Assembly: GCA_003645615.1 (NCBI GenBank)
Contig: QNBE01000004.1
Span: forward strand, 1 to 39,862
Reading direction: 5' to 3'
Source: Caldifarciminota bacterium
Lineage (GTDB): Bacteria > Hydrothermota > Tepidihabitantia > B36-G15
DNA: 39,862 nt
Shown here piece after piece: positions 32,055-39,862 of this stretch (position 1 is its first letter; each line of letters opens with the position of its first letter). The translations under genes were made by a program, and so were the position numbers. Under the pieces are notes generated by a model. The model ran no database searches. It saw only the letters and a list, made by a program, of their open reading frames with translations, and was not told the DNA's origin.

Positions 32055-32082
32055 ATTATATCCACATTTCCCAAAAGGTCAA
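32055..32082 (-). promoter_or_regulatory. Promoter of the 1035-aa FG-GAP gene
   Basis: Minus strand: TTGACC (32082-32077), 16 nt spacer, perfect TATAAT (32060-32055). Predicted +1 near 32048 leaves a leader of about 165 nt before the ATG at 31879, much longer than any other leader in this window. Confidence 0.65.
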
Positions 32083-32101
32083 GTTGAAACCCAGATCAAC
32101 T
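32082..32101. promoter_or_regulatory. Inverted repeat between divergent promoters
   Basis: AGTTGA (32082-32087) and TCAACT (32096-32101), separated by 8 nt, lie exactly between the back-to-back -35 boxes of the FG-GAP gene and the aldehyde dehydrogenase operon. Candidate operator, by symmetry and position only. Confidence 0.3.
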
Positions 32102-32104
32102 AAA

Positions 32105-32132
32105 TTGACGGTGGGATATTATTCACTATAAT
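32105..32132 (+). promoter_or_regulatory. Promoter of the aldehyde dehydrogenase operon
   Basis: TTGACG (32105-32110), 16 nt spacer, perfect TATAAT (32127-32132), then AAAGGAGG and the ATG at 32152. The -10 overlaps the ATG at 32131 used in the ORF track, which rules that start out for transcripts from this promoter. Confidence 0.7.
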
Positions 32133-32151
32133 GAAGGCGAAAGGAGGTCTC

Positions 32152-33645
32152 ATGACGGAATATAAAAACATCATCAATGGTAAGGAGGTGGAATCGATCT
32201 CAAAACGGCGATTTGAGAATCGTAATCCGGCCAACTGGGAGGAGGTGGTCGGGATCTTCCCGAAATCAACCCGGGAGGATGTCGAAGAGGCAATCCAGGC
32301 GGCAAAGAAGGCCTATCAGAAGTGGCGTTTTGTCCCCGCGCCAAAACGGGCTGAAATTCTGCGTAAGGCGGCCGAGATTATGATCGAGCGGAAGGAGGAT
32401 CTGGCCCGGCTCATGACCCGGGAGATGGGCAAGATTTTAAAGGAGACGAGGGGGGATGTCCAGGAGGGGATTGATACCGGACTCTATGCCGGTGGTGAGG
32501 GGAGGAGGCTATTTGGCCGCACCACCCCATCAGAATTGAACAACAAGATCTGCTATACCTATCATCAGCCACTCGGGGTCTGGGGGATCATCTCGCCCTG
32601 GAACTTCCCGATTGCAATACCATCCTGGAAGATATTCCCAGCTCTGCTCACCGGCAACACCGTCGTCTTCAAGCCCGCAACCGACACCCCGGCCTCGGCC
32701 TATGAACTGGTTAAGATCCTCCATGAGGCCGGCGTCCCGGATGGGGTGGTCAACATCGTCTTCGGTTCCGGGCGCGAGGTCGGTGAGGCTCTTCTGGAGC
32801 ATCCAGACATCGCTGGCATCTCCTTCACCGGCTCCTCTGAGGTCGGCCGAAGGATCGCCGAGGTGACCGGTAAGAATCTCAAGCGGTGCTCCTTGGAGCT
32901 GGGCGGAAAGAATGGTCAGATTGTCCTTGAGGATGCCGATCTCAAGCTTGCCTTAGAGGGGGTAATCTGGGGGGCCTTTGGAACCACCGGCCAGCGGTGC
33001 ACCGCCACCTCCCGACTCATCCTGGTCGAAGCGGTCTATGATGAGTTCTTGGCGATGGTGAAAGAGCGGGCGAGCCGGATCATCATTGGAAACGGCCTGA
33101 GGGAAGAGACCGAGATGGGGCCCCTCATCAATGAGGCCCAGCGGAATACGGTCCACTCCTATGTTGAGATCGGAAAGGGTGAAGGTGCTGAGCTCTATTA
33201 TGGTGGCGAGATCTACCAGGAGGGTGAGTGCAGCAAGGGCTGGTTCTACAAACCGACCATCTTTATCGGGGTAAGACCGGAGATGAGGATTGCGCGCGAG
33301 GAGATCTTCGGTCCGGTCCTCTCGGTGATCAAGGTGAAGGATCTTGATGAGGCGATTGAGGTCCTCAATAACACCAGTTATGGACTCTCCTCTTCCATCT
33401 ATACCAGGGATGTCAACCGGGCCTTCTATGCGATCGAGCGGATCGAGGCCGGTATCACCTATGTCAACGCCCCGACCATCGGGGCGGAGTGCCACCTCCC
33501 CTTTGGTGGTGTCAAGGATACCGGCAATGGCCATCGGGAAGGAGGCTGGACCGCCTATGAGATATTTACTGAGACCAAGACCGTCTACATCGACTACTCC
33601 GGATCCCTCCAGAAGGCCCAGATCGATACCTGGGAGGAGCAATAA
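32152..33645 (+). CDS. NAD(P)-dependent aldehyde dehydrogenase
   Basis: I use the ATG at 32152 ([13 protein letters not shown]), with AAAGGAGG just upstream, because the promoter -10 box covers the earlier ATG; this gives 497 residues. All family motifs are present: [18 protein letters not shown], the cofactor loop [14 protein letters not shown], the general base Glu in [11 protein letters not shown], the catalytic Cys in [12 protein letters not shown], and [10 protein letters not shown] with [16 protein letters not shown] near the end. The QRCT context resembles the ALDH7/semialdehyde dehydrogenases of lysine and amino-acid degradation. It overlaps the aminotransferase gene by 1 nt (TAATG). 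A transaminase plus an aldehyde dehydrogenase suggests oxidation of an amino-aldehyde; the substrate is unknown. Confidence 0.9.
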   Translation: MTEYKNIINGKEVESISKRRFENRNPANWEEVVGIFPKSTREDVEEAIQAAKKAYQKWRFVPAPKRAEILRKAAEIMIERKEDLARLMTREMGKILKETRGDVQEGIDTGLYAGGEGRRLFGRTTPSELNNKICYTYHQPLGVWGIISPWNFPIAIPSWKIFPALLTGNTVVFKPATDTPASAYELVKILHEAGVPDGVVNIVFGSGREVGEALLEHPDIAGISFTGSSEVGRRIAEVTGKNLKRCSLELGGKNGQIVLEDADLKLALEGVIWGAFGTTGQRCTATSRLILVEAVYDEFLAMVKERASRIIIGNGLREETEMGPLINEAQRNTVHSYVEIGKGEGAELYYGGEIYQEGECSKGWFYKPTIFIGVRPEMRIAREEIFGPVLSVIKVKDLDEAIEVLNNTSYGLSSSIYTRDVNRAFYAIERIEAGITYVNAPTIGAECHLPFGGVKDTGNGHREGGWTAYEIFTETKTVYIDYSGSLQKAQIDTWEEQ

Positions 33646-34952
33646 TGCTACCCGGTCCTAAGGCGAAAAGGCTCCTGAAGCTGGACAAGAGATACATCTC
33701 ACCATCCTGTGCCCGTCCCTACCCGGCGGTGATCGAACGGGGTAGGGGTTGCTATGTCTGGGATGTTGATGGGAACCGGTTCTTAGATTTTGTTGCCGGG
33801 ATTGCGGTCGTTGCAACCGGCCACTGCCATCCGGAGATCGTTAAGGTCATCCGGGAGCAGTCGAAACGGCTGATTCACATCTCCGGCACCGACTTCTACT
33901 ATGAGGTTCAGGTCGCACTGGCCGAGAAGCTGGCCGAGATCGTCCCCGGCTCCCCCAATCGGAAGGTCTTCTTCACCAATTCCGGAACCGAGGCGATCGA
34001 ATGCGCCATGAAGCTGGCCCGGTTTAAGCGACGACGACCTTACTTCATCTCCTTCAAGAACAGCTTCCACGGCCGGACCTATGGCTCCCTCTCCCTCACC
34101 GCCTCCAAGTCGATCCAGCGACAGGGGTTTGGCCCTTTCCTGCCCGGGGTCTTCCATGCCCCCTACGGCTACTGTTACCGCTGCAGTTTCAACCTGAGCT
34201 ATCCGGAGTGTGATTATGCCTGCCTCAGATTCCTGGAGGAGGAGATCTTAAAGAAGTCTGCCCCGGCTGAGGATGTGGCCGCAATCTTTGTCGAGCCGAT
34301 TCAGGGGGAGGGTGGCTATATCGTCCCCCCGCCCGGCTACTTCCAGGTCCTGAAGAAGATCTGTGAACGCTATGATATCCTCCTCGTCTGCGATGAGATC
34401 CAGTCCGGGATGGGCCGAACCGGCCGGATGTTCGGGATCGAGCACTGGTCGGTAATCCCGGATATTGTCTGTGTGGCCAAGGGGATCGCATCCGGTCTCC
34501 CCCTCGGCGCAACCATTGCCCGTTCTTCAATGATGGACTGGCCCCCGGGTTCTCATGCCTCAACCTTTGGTGGCAATCCGATCGCCTGTGCCTGTGGTCT
34601 CAAGACGATCGAACTCCTGGAAGGGGGTCTGATTGAGAATGCTAAGGTTCAGGGCGACTACCTCTTGGGACTGTTGAAAGAGCTCCAGGATCGGTATGAG
34701 GTGATCGGTGATGTCCGGGGCAAGGGGCTGATGGTGGGGGTTGAGCTTGTCCTCGACCGGATCAAAAAGACCCCAACGACTTCGAAACGGGATGGGGTTG
34801 TCTATGAGTGTTTCCAGCGCGGCCTCCTCTGCCTCGGGGCTGGTAAGACAACCGTCCGTTTCTCACCTCCACTTACGGTAGGAAAGAAAGAGATCGATAA
34901 GGCGGTGGCGATCTTCGAAGAGGCGCTCAAAAAGGTGTTCAGGATCTCATGA
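33645..34952 (+). CDS. Class III PLP aminotransferase (GabT/ArgD/racemase-like)
   Basis: This 435-residue enzyme shows NSGTEAIECAMKLAR, the aromatic loop SFHGRTYGSLSLT, the PLP-binding Asp in LLVCDEIQSGMGRTG, and the Schiff-base Lys in IVCVAKGIASGLPLG. A cysteine-bearing insertion after the aromatic loop (YGYCYRCSFNLSYPECDYAC) occurs in Thermococcus-type members that act as 4-aminobutyrate aminotransferases or as broad-specificity amino-acid racemases, so either activity is possible here. Length is normal. It overlaps the aldehyde dehydrogenase (1 nt) and the radical SAM gene (4 nt). Substrate unassigned. Confidence 0.9.
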   Translation: MLPGPKAKRLLKLDKRYISPSCARPYPAVIERGRGCYVWDVDGNRFLDFVAGIAVVATGHCHPEIVKVIREQSKRLIHISGTDFYYEVQVALAEKLAEIVPGSPNRKVFFTNSGTEAIECAMKLARFKRRRPYFISFKNSFHGRTYGSLSLTASKSIQRQGFGPFLPGVFHAPYGYCYRCSFNLSYPECDYACLRFLEEEILKKSAPAEDVAAIFVEPIQGEGGYIVPPPGYFQVLKKICERYDILLVCDEIQSGMGRTGRMFGIEHWSVIPDIVCVAKGIASGLPLGATIARSSMMDWPPGSHASTFGGNPIACACGLKTIELLEGGLIENAKVQGDYLLGLLKELQDRYEVIGDVRGKGLMVGVELVLDRIKKTPTTSKRDGVVYECFQRGLLCLGAGKTTVRFSPPLTVGKKEIDKAVAIFEEALKKVFRIS

Positions 34953-35677
34953 CCATCCCCTACAAAAGTTCGGTAATCTATGGCCCGATTTCGTCACGGC
35001 GTCTGGGGAGATCCTTGGGACTCAACCTCCTCCCGCTAAACGATAAGGTCTGCAGTTTCGACTGTATCTACTGCCAGTATGGTAGAACAAGGTCCCTTAC
35101 CGGAGAATTCCTGAAGGGTGATGAGATCCTTGTCGAGATCGAGAGGGCGCTAAGGGCCAACCACGAGCTCGACCACATCACCTTCAGCGGTAATGGTGAA
35201 CCGATGCTCCATCCGGAGTTTGCCCGGATTGTGGCCGGAACCAGGAAACTGAGGGATGCCATCCACCCCCATGTCCCGATCGCCATCCTCACCAATGGAA
35301 CGGAATTCTCAAACGATGAGAAGCGGGAGGCCCTTAAGCTGATCGATAAGGTGATCGTCAAGATCGATTGTGGTGATGAGGAGTCCTTCCGGAGAATCAA
35401 CCGTCCCCTCCGCACCACAACCTTTAAAGAGCATCTCGCGGTAATCCAGAGCGGCGGGCCTAATTACATCCAGACCCTCTTTTTCAGGGAGAGCCTCAAA
35501 TATCTCGACCAATGGTATCGGGTGATCGAGACCTTTGGTAAGGTCTGCGAGGTCCAGCTCTATACCTTAGACCGACCGACCGAACACGATCTCATCCCTT
35601 TAACGATTGAGGAGCTAAAGGAGATCGCCAATCGAAGGTTGAGGGTAAGGATCAACTGTTACCATCGTGGAGTTTGA
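34949..35677 (+). CDS. Radical SAM protein of the COG0731 type
   Basis: This 242-residue protein opens with VIYGPISSRRLGRSLGLNLLP, then the 4Fe-4S motif VCSFDCIYCQYG (C-x3-C-x2-C, with an aromatic before the last Cys), HITFSGNGEPMLHPEF (the GGE-like SAM contact) and ILTNGT. The GP-x-x-SRRLG-x-SLG-x-(D/N) start is characteristic of a widely distributed group often annotated as Fe-S oxidoreductase, with no firm reaction. It is shorter than the tRNA-wybutosine enzyme TYW1 of the same group and lacks extra domains. It overlaps the aminotransferase by 4 nt and the lyase by 11 nt. Reaction unknown. Confidence 0.85.
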   Translation: MTIPYKSSVIYGPISSRRLGRSLGLNLLPLNDKVCSFDCIYCQYGRTRSLTGEFLKGDEILVEIERALRANHELDHITFSGNGEPMLHPEFARIVAGTRKLRDAIHPHVPIAILTNGTEFSNDEKREALKLIDKVIVKIDCGDEESFRRINRPLRTTTFKEHLAVIQSGGPNYIQTLFFRESLKYLDQWYRVIETFGKVCEVQLYTLDRPTEHDLIPLTIEELKEIANRRLRVRINCYHRGV

Positions 35678-36914
35678 ACCCTTCCGCATCGCGGCCGTCT
35701 CACCCCTCCCCTTTCCCACCAGAAAGGAGCGGGTTCAGGAGCTGGAGCGGGCCGAGTACAATGTCTTCCGCCTCCGGTCAAATCTGATCACGATCGATCT
35801 GGTCTCCGATTCTGGCACCGGGGCAATGAGTCAGCAACAGTGGCAGAGGATGCTTCTGGCCGATGAATCCTTCGCCTATCAACAGTCCTACGACCAGCTG
35901 GTTGCCACCGTAAAGGGGATAACCGGCCTCCCCTATATCCTTCCCATCCATCAGGGAAGGGCGGCTGAGAATATCCTCTTCTCTTCGGTGATAAAAAGGG
36001 AGACCCGGGTCTACTCCAACCGCCTCTTCTCCACCACCAAGGCCCACTTGGAGCGATTCGGAGCCAAACCGGTGGAGCTACCGGTTAAAGGTTCCGGCAA
36101 TATCGACCTCACCCGTTTAAGGAAGAGAATCGGGAAGGGATCGATCGTGATCCTCTCGCTCACCAGCAACTACCATGGTGGCCAGGTGGTGACCTTAGAT
36201 AATATCGAAGGGGTCCGCGATCTCCTTGGTCGAGGCGGCCTCCTGATTATCGATGGTTCCCGATTTGTCGAGAACGCCTATCGGGAATCGAAACGGCTCG
36301 GCATCGGTCTGAAGAAGGTAATAAAGAAAACCTTCTCCCTCTGCGATATCTTCTACCTCTCAACCAAAAAGGATCTCCTTACCAATATCGGTGGACTGAT
36401 CGGTGTCCGTGATCATGAGCTCTATCAGAAACTGAGAGAGGAACTCCTCCTCTTTGAGGGTTTTCCCACCCATGGGGGACTGGCCGGTCGGGATATCGCG
36501 GCAATCACCCAGGCCTTCCAGGAGATTACCGATGAACGTTATCTTGCCTTTCGGCTCGGACAGGTCAGAAGGCTGGGGGAGAGGTTGAAGCGGGCCGGGG
36601 TTCCGGTCCATGAGCCATTCGGATGCCATGCCATCACCATTCCGGCCGAGGAGTATGCCCCCGGAATTTCCTATCCCGGTTTTTCTGCTGCTGCCCAGAT
36701 CTATCTTGATGGGGGGATTCGTTGCGGGGTCTTCGATGAGGATGGGGAGGTGATCCGGCTGGCTGTGCCGAGAAGGGTCTATACCGAGAGTCAGCTCTGC
36801 CATGTCTCAAGAATTGTGACCCAGACCTATCGAAAGGGGCGATTCCTCCATCTCCTCCCGATCTATAAACCGAGAAGACTGAGCAACTTTCTTCTAAGGT
36901 TTAAGATTCGATGA
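35667..36914 (+). CDS. Tryptophanase/tyrosine phenol-lyase-like PLP enzyme
   Basis: This 415-residue enzyme starts at GTG (35667), overlapping the radical SAM gene. It matches the beta-eliminating lyase family: FRLRSNLITIDLVSDSGTGAMS near the N terminus, LPIHQGRAAENILFS, PLP region LSLTSNYHGGQVV and LLIIDGSRFVENAY, and the Schiff-base Lys in YLSTKKDLLTNIGGLIG, equivalent to the SAKKD-type motif of E. coli TnaA. It is about 45 residues shorter than typical tryptophanase or tyrosine phenol-lyase, so the substrate could differ. Such enzymes split aromatic amino acids to pyruvate, ammonia and indole or phenol, which fits an amino-acid-degrading operon. Confidence 0.87.
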   Translation: MEFEPFRIAAVSPLPFPTRKERVQELERAEYNVFRLRSNLITIDLVSDSGTGAMSQQQWQRMLLADESFAYQQSYDQLVATVKGITGLPYILPIHQGRAAENILFSSVIKRETRVYSNRLFSTTKAHLERFGAKPVELPVKGSGNIDLTRLRKRIGKGSIVILSLTSNYHGGQVVTLDNIEGVRDLLGRGGLLIIDGSRFVENAYRESKRLGIGLKKVIKKTFSLCDIFYLSTKKDLLTNIGGLIGVRDHELYQKLREELLLFEGFPTHGGLAGRDIAAITQAFQEITDERYLAFRLGQVRRLGERLKRAGVPVHEPFGCHAITIPAEEYAPGISYPGFSAAAQIYLDGGIRCGVFDEDGEVIRLAVPRRVYTESQLCHVSRIVTQTYRKGRFLHLLPIYKPRRLSNFLLRFKIR

Positions 36915-37639
36915 GACCATTCTCCGAGATCGCCCCCTACTACGACCGCTTGATGAGCCATGTCCGCTATAAGATCTGGGTTGACTATACCAAGGAGATC
37001 ATCAGAAGGAATGGTATCGATGGGAAGAGGGTGCTCGACCTCGCCTGTGGAACTGGTGAGCCGACCCGACATCTGATCCGGGCTGGATTCGATGTCGTCG
37101 GCCTGGATCGATCGGAGGCGATGCTTGAGGTCGCGAAGGCCAAGCTGCCCGATGTAAAATTCATCCAGGCGGACATCCGCGACTTTACCCTTGATGAGCG
37201 ATTCGATATCGTAACCTCATATTACGACAGTATCAACTACCTCCTCTCTGAGGCCGACCTCCGATCCTGTTTCCAATCGGTCTTTGCGGTCCTGAATTCC
37301 CCCGGTCTCTTCATCTTCGATATGAATACCATCCATGTGCTGAAGGATCACTGGGACAACCGGATCGTCGTGCGGGAGGATGGCAATATCTTTTCGATCT
37401 GGGAGAATGGCCACGATCCGACCACCAATATCTCCACCCTCAAATTGACCGTCTTCGTCCGGGAAGGGAAACGCTATCTCCGATTGCGGGAGATCCATAA
37501 GGAGCGTGGCTACTCACTGGAGCTCGTGCTTGAAAACCTGAGGAGAGTAGGCTTCCAGGAGTGCCAGGTCTACCACCATTTGACCTTCAATCCACCCCAT
37601 CGGGATACCGACCGGGTGATGTTTGTGGCCCGAAGATGA
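36911..37639 (+). CDS. Class I SAM-dependent methyltransferase
   Basis: This 242-residue protein shows motif I RVLDLACGTGEPTRHLI, an acidic end of strand 2 (VVGLDRSEAMLEVAKAKL), FIQADIRDF and FDIVTSYYDSINYLL. It belongs to the Methyltransf_25-like group. After the Rossmann core comes an inserted sheet (NRIVVREDGNIFSIWENG), common in this group, and an RVGFQECQVYHHLTF C-terminal strand. Substrate unknown. It overlaps the lyase by 4 nt and the EndoQ gene by 4 nt, so it is embedded in the operon. Confidence 0.87.
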   Translation: MRPFSEIAPYYDRLMSHVRYKIWVDYTKEIIRRNGIDGKRVLDLACGTGEPTRHLIRAGFDVVGLDRSEAMLEVAKAKLPDVKFIQADIRDFTLDERFDIVTSYYDSINYLLSEADLRSCFQSVFAVLNSPGLFIFDMNTIHVLKDHWDNRIVVREDGNIFSIWENGHDPTTNISTLKLTVFVREGKRYLRLREIHKERGYSLELVLENLRRVGFQECQVYHHLTFNPPHRDTDRVMFVARR

Positions 37640-38871
37640 GACTCATTGCTGATCTCCACATCCACTCCCGCTTTTCCCGGGCAACATCGAGTGAGATGAA
37701 TATCGAAAGGATCGCTGAGGCGGCAAAGATAAAGGGGATTGGCCTTGTTGCCACCTCCGACTTCACTCATCCCGAATGGCTCGCAGAATTGAAGGAGAAG
37801 TTAAAGCCGAAAAGGGAAGGGATCTACGAATTTAATGGGATAAGCTTCATCCTCAATACCGAGGTGAATAATAATTATACCAAGGGTGGCCGCCTGCGGA
37901 GGATCCATAATCTCATCTTCGCCCCTTCTTTTGAGATCGTTGAGCGGATAAATAAGAAGCTCTCCGCCTATGGCAACCTCGCCGCTGACGGCCGGCCAAC
38001 CCTCTCTCTCGACTCCTATGAGATGTTCAAGATGATCCTGGACATCTCCGAGGACTGCTTTCTCATCCCCGCCCACATCTGGACCCCATGGTTTTCACTC
38101 TTCGGTTCCAACTCCGGCTTCGATTCGATCGAGGAGTGCTTCGAAGATCTCACCGACCGGATCATCGCCCTTGAGACCGGCCTCTCCTCCGATCCGGCCA
38201 TGAACTGGCTCCTCTCCTCCTTGGACCGGTTCGCCTTGGTATCCAACTCCGATGCCCATTCCCCCAACCGGCTCGGTCGGGAGGCCAATGTCTTCGCTTT
38301 TGAGCCCGATTATTACCAATTGATGGAAGTCTTAAAAGAGAAGGATCGGAAACGTTTCCTCTTCACCATCGAGTTTTTCCCCGAGGAGGGGAAATACCAC
38401 TACGATGGCCACCGTCGCTGTCGGGTCCGTTTCTCCCCGGAGGAGGCGATGATGGCCAACAACCTCTGCCCGGAATGCTCCCGCCCGCTCACCATCGGGG
38501 TGCTCCATCGGGTGATGTCCTTAGCCGATCGGAAGAAAGGGTTCGTCCCCAAGGATGCCATCCCTTTCAAGAGGTTGGTTCCTCTTGATGAGATCATCGC
38601 CGAGGCGATCGGGGTGGGGAGGGATACGGTTGCGGTCCGGAGTGAATTTCTCAAACTCTGTAAGAACTTTGGAGGGGAATTCTCCGTCCTCTTGGATGTT
38701 CCGATCGAGGAGATCGAACGGGTAAGCAATGAACGTATTGCACTGGCGGTTAATAAGGTGAGGAATGGGGATCTCATAATCGAACCCGGCTATGATGGTG
38801 AGTTTGGGAAGATCAGGATCTTCCCCGAGGGTGAGGAAAAGGGGAAAAAACCGCAGCTTAGCCTATTCTAA
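37636..38871 (+). CDS. endoQ: Endonuclease Q-like PHP-domain DNA repair nuclease
   Basis: The real start is the ATG at 37636 (MRLIADLHIHSRFSRATS), overlapping the methyltransferase stop by 4 nt; the listed upstream extension is out of place. This gives 411 residues. PHP metal motifs are DLHIHSRFS, ATSDFTHPEW, ILNTEVNNNY, LIPAHIWTPWF and SNSDAHSPNRLGREAN. A zinc-finger-like segment (HRRCRVRFSPEE with NLCPECSRPLTIGVLHRV) and a C-terminal helical region (VPIEEIERVSNERIALAV) complete the EndoQ layout. EndoQ nicks DNA 5' of deaminated bases such as uracil and hypoxanthine, and was characterised in Thermococcales. Its presence fits a thermophile. It ends 1 nt from the convergent TPR gene, so no terminator fits between them. 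Confidence 0.88.
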   Translation: MRLIADLHIHSRFSRATSSEMNIERIAEAAKIKGIGLVATSDFTHPEWLAELKEKLKPKREGIYEFNGISFILNTEVNNNYTKGGRLRRIHNLIFAPSFEIVERINKKLSAYGNLAADGRPTLSLDSYEMFKMILDISEDCFLIPAHIWTPWFSLFGSNSGFDSIEECFEDLTDRIIALETGLSSDPAMNWLLSSLDRFALVSNSDAHSPNRLGREANVFAFEPDYYQLMEVLKEKDRKRFLFTIEFFPEEGKYHYDGHRRCRVRFSPEEAMMANNLCPECSRPLTIGVLHRVMSLADRKKGFVPKDAIPFKRLVPLDEIIAEAIGVGRDTVAVRSEFLKLCKNFGGEFSVLLDVPIEEIERVSNERIALAVNKVRNGDLIIEPGYDGEFGKIRIFPEGEEKGKKPQLSLF

Positions 38872-38872
38872 T

Positions 38873-39748
38873 TTATTTTAATCCGATCCGTGCCTCGGCC
38901 CGCTTAAGATAACGCTTTGCCCCACTATGTTTGGGGTTATAGCCAAGCACCCGTTTAAATAGTCTCCGTGCCTTCTCATACTCGCCGTTGGTAAATGCCT
39001 GGACCCCTTCCCGATACCACGCCTCGACCCGTTCTTTGGGGATGGCCTTCCGTTTCGGCTTTCTGATCTTATCCTCCAATCGTTTAATATCTTCCTTGAG
39101 ATCGGTCCGTGTGCTATCATAGGAGAGGGCGAGTGTGAGTTTTGAGATCGCCTCACGATATTTTCCTGCTTTTTCTAAAGCAGCGGCATCCTCCTTACAG
39201 ATCGTAATTATCCCCTCAATCTTCTCATCAATCCGCTTGAGATACTGGAGGGCATCGGAATAGGTGGAATCGATGGCAAGGACCTCCATAAAGAGCTGGC
39301 GGGCCTGATCAAGGGAGTCGTGATTGAACCGGTCTATCCCCTCGATCATCAGGGAATCGATCCTCGCCTTTCTCTTCTTTCTCTCAAAGACCTCTTCCGG
39401 CATGGAGAGGACAACATTAACAATGGCGATCTGGTCCGGAACTATCCTCACCCTCTTCTCAACCGTCTGATACTCTCCCTTCTGGAAACGGAATAGATAA
39501 CTCCCGGGACGGAGGGCGATTCTGGCCCGACCATCGGTTAACTGACAGGTTTTGGCCAGGGGCTCAATTGTCAGAATGGTCCCTTTCAGTAGACCACCAT
39601 AATTGCCATCGGCCACCCTTACCTGACAGAGCCAGAGGCCCTTATCGCTCAAGCCAGCCGGACCGAGGACGGCATCAATCTCCGGGGCATAGATCGCCCC
39701 TTTACCGATCGGGACCTGGGCAAAAATGATTATGGTTAACAGAAACAT
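38873..39748 (-). CDS. Secreted TPR protein with PEGA-like beta domain
   Basis: This 291-residue protein begins with a short signal peptide (MFLLTIIIFAQV). Residues ~50-115 look like a PEGA- or carboxypeptidase-regulatory-like beta domain (TILTIEPLAKTCQLTDGRAR, LRPGSYLFRFQKGEYQTVEK). The C-terminal ~170 residues are TPR-like helices (DSLDQARQLFMEVLAIDSTY; GKYREAISKLTLALSYDST; GEYEKARRLFKRVLGYNPKH). Such proteins scaffold envelope complexes. Translation starts at the ATG at 39748 without a Shine-Dalgarno. A promoter lies just upstream, and the gene is convergent with the EndoQ operon with only 1 nt between stops. Confidence 0.8.
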   Translation of the reverse strand: MFLLTIIIFAQVPIGKGAIYAPEIDAVLGPAGLSDKGLWLCQVRVADGNYGGLLKGTILTIEPLAKTCQLTDGRARIALRPGSYLFRFQKGEYQTVEKRVRIVPDQIAIVNVVLSMPEEVFERKKRKARIDSLMIEGIDRFNHDSLDQARQLFMEVLAIDSTYSDALQYLKRIDEKIEGIITICKEDAAALEKAGKYREAISKLTLALSYDSTRTDLKEDIKRLEDKIRKPKRKAIPKERVEAWYREGVQAFTNGEYEKARRLFKRVLGYNPKHSGAKRYLKRAEARIGLK

Positions 39749-39758
39749 ATTTGACCTA

Positions 39759-39786
39759 ATTTTCTCCGATCCTCGCCCGTTGTCAA
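39759..39786 (-). promoter_or_regulatory. Promoter of the TPR gene
   Basis: Minus strand: TTGACA (39786-39781), 16 nt spacer, GAAAAT (39764-39759), then 10 nt to the ATG. The leader would be only a few nt, similar to the leaderless-type promoters elsewhere, but the -10 is weak. Confidence 0.4.
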
Positions 39787-39862
39787 GTCACTCCAATTAT
39801 CCGTCGGGAGCGGGGGATCTGATTCTTGATCCGGCCATCCCGATACCGGCCAACACCCAAGG
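39783..39862 (-). CDS. Possible C-terminal end of an upstream gene (partial)
   Basis: One minus-strand frame is open from the window edge to a TGA at 39783 and reads as a basic tail (GRYRDGRIKNQIPRSRRIIG). Two other frames are also open over much of this short interval, so support is weak. The residue pattern is reminiscent of the RIG-repeat peptides, but one 26-codon stretch cannot settle that. Confidence 0.25.
   Translation of the reverse strand, partial: LGVGRYRDGRIKNQIPRSRRIIGVT

Noticed and set aside
32131-32151. ATG at 32131 as the aldehyde dehydrogenase start
   Set aside because: It overlaps the TATAAT -10 box; the ATG at 32152 has AAAGGAGG and gives a normal N terminus.

Overview
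This 39.9 kb stretch is a dense, bacterial, protein-coding region with no rRNA, tRNA, CRISPR array or insertion sequence that I can recognise. Gene content suggests an uncultured, anaerobic, probably thermophilic member of the FCB/WOR-3-like part of the tree. The evidence is Por/type-IX-like C-terminal sorting domains on secreted FG-GAP proteins, an Hdr-MvhD electron-transfer operon, archaeal-flavoured genes (archaemetzincin, EndoQ, myo-inositol-phosphate synthase), an outer-membrane toolkit (Wza/Wzz, Lnt, lipoproteins) and TTGACA/TATAAT promoters. The lineage assignment is inference; no marker gene settles it.

Layout. (1) Positions 1-10063, minus strand: one long gene train, hdrC-hdrB-[small ORF + retropepsin-like gene]-hdrA-[small ORF + retropepsin-like gene]-mvhD-hydrogenase maturation protease-TPR/TolB lipoprotein. 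It continues, probably from an internal promoter, into Wza-like and Wzz-like polysaccharide export genes. (2) 10145-14238: archaemetzincin and an NtrC-type regulator (plus), a Cys-rich protein with a GcvH-like domain (plus), and a PAS histidine kinase (minus), which together look like a redox or metabolite sensing circuit. (3) 14341-22511, plus: an AhpD-like protein, then a lipoprotein, inositol-phosphate synthase, thymidylate kinase, S41 protease, PurL with an N-terminal PurS-like pair, and a Ycf48-like propeller protein. (4) 22465-25470, minus: purN, a Gfo/Idh/MocA oxidoreductase and lnt. (5) 25511-31879, minus: secreted proteins, three with sorting domains and two with FG-GAP-type repeats. 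(6) 32152-38871, plus: a tight operon of aldehyde dehydrogenase, class III aminotransferase, radical SAM protein, tryptophanase-like lyase, methyltransferase and EndoQ. (7) 38873-39748, minus: a TPR/PEGA-like secreted protein.

The most striking signal is in the Hdr operon. Two unannotated ORFs of about 45 codons, both too short for the ORF track, encode basic peptides built from an R-I-G-x-I/L repeat with a period of about 11 residues. Each one overlaps the gene on both sides. Each is followed by a paralogous retropepsin-fold protein whose catalytic D-T-G is changed to N-T-G. The pair [RIG peptide + NTG retropepsin-like protein] is therefore present twice, bracketing hdrA between hdrB and mvhD. 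I do not recognise this module and it is the best candidate for an undescribed system, perhaps an assembly, scaffold or regulatory component of the heterodisulfide-reductase-like complex.

A second pattern runs through the window. Genes without a Shine-Dalgarno sequence have a -10 box 5-6 nt before the start codon (wza-like, hdrC, archaemetzincin, histidine kinase, purN), which predicts leaderless mRNAs. Genes with a strong GGAGG have the -10 box about 18-27 nt upstream. The 1035-aa FG-GAP gene instead has a structured leader of about 165 nt.
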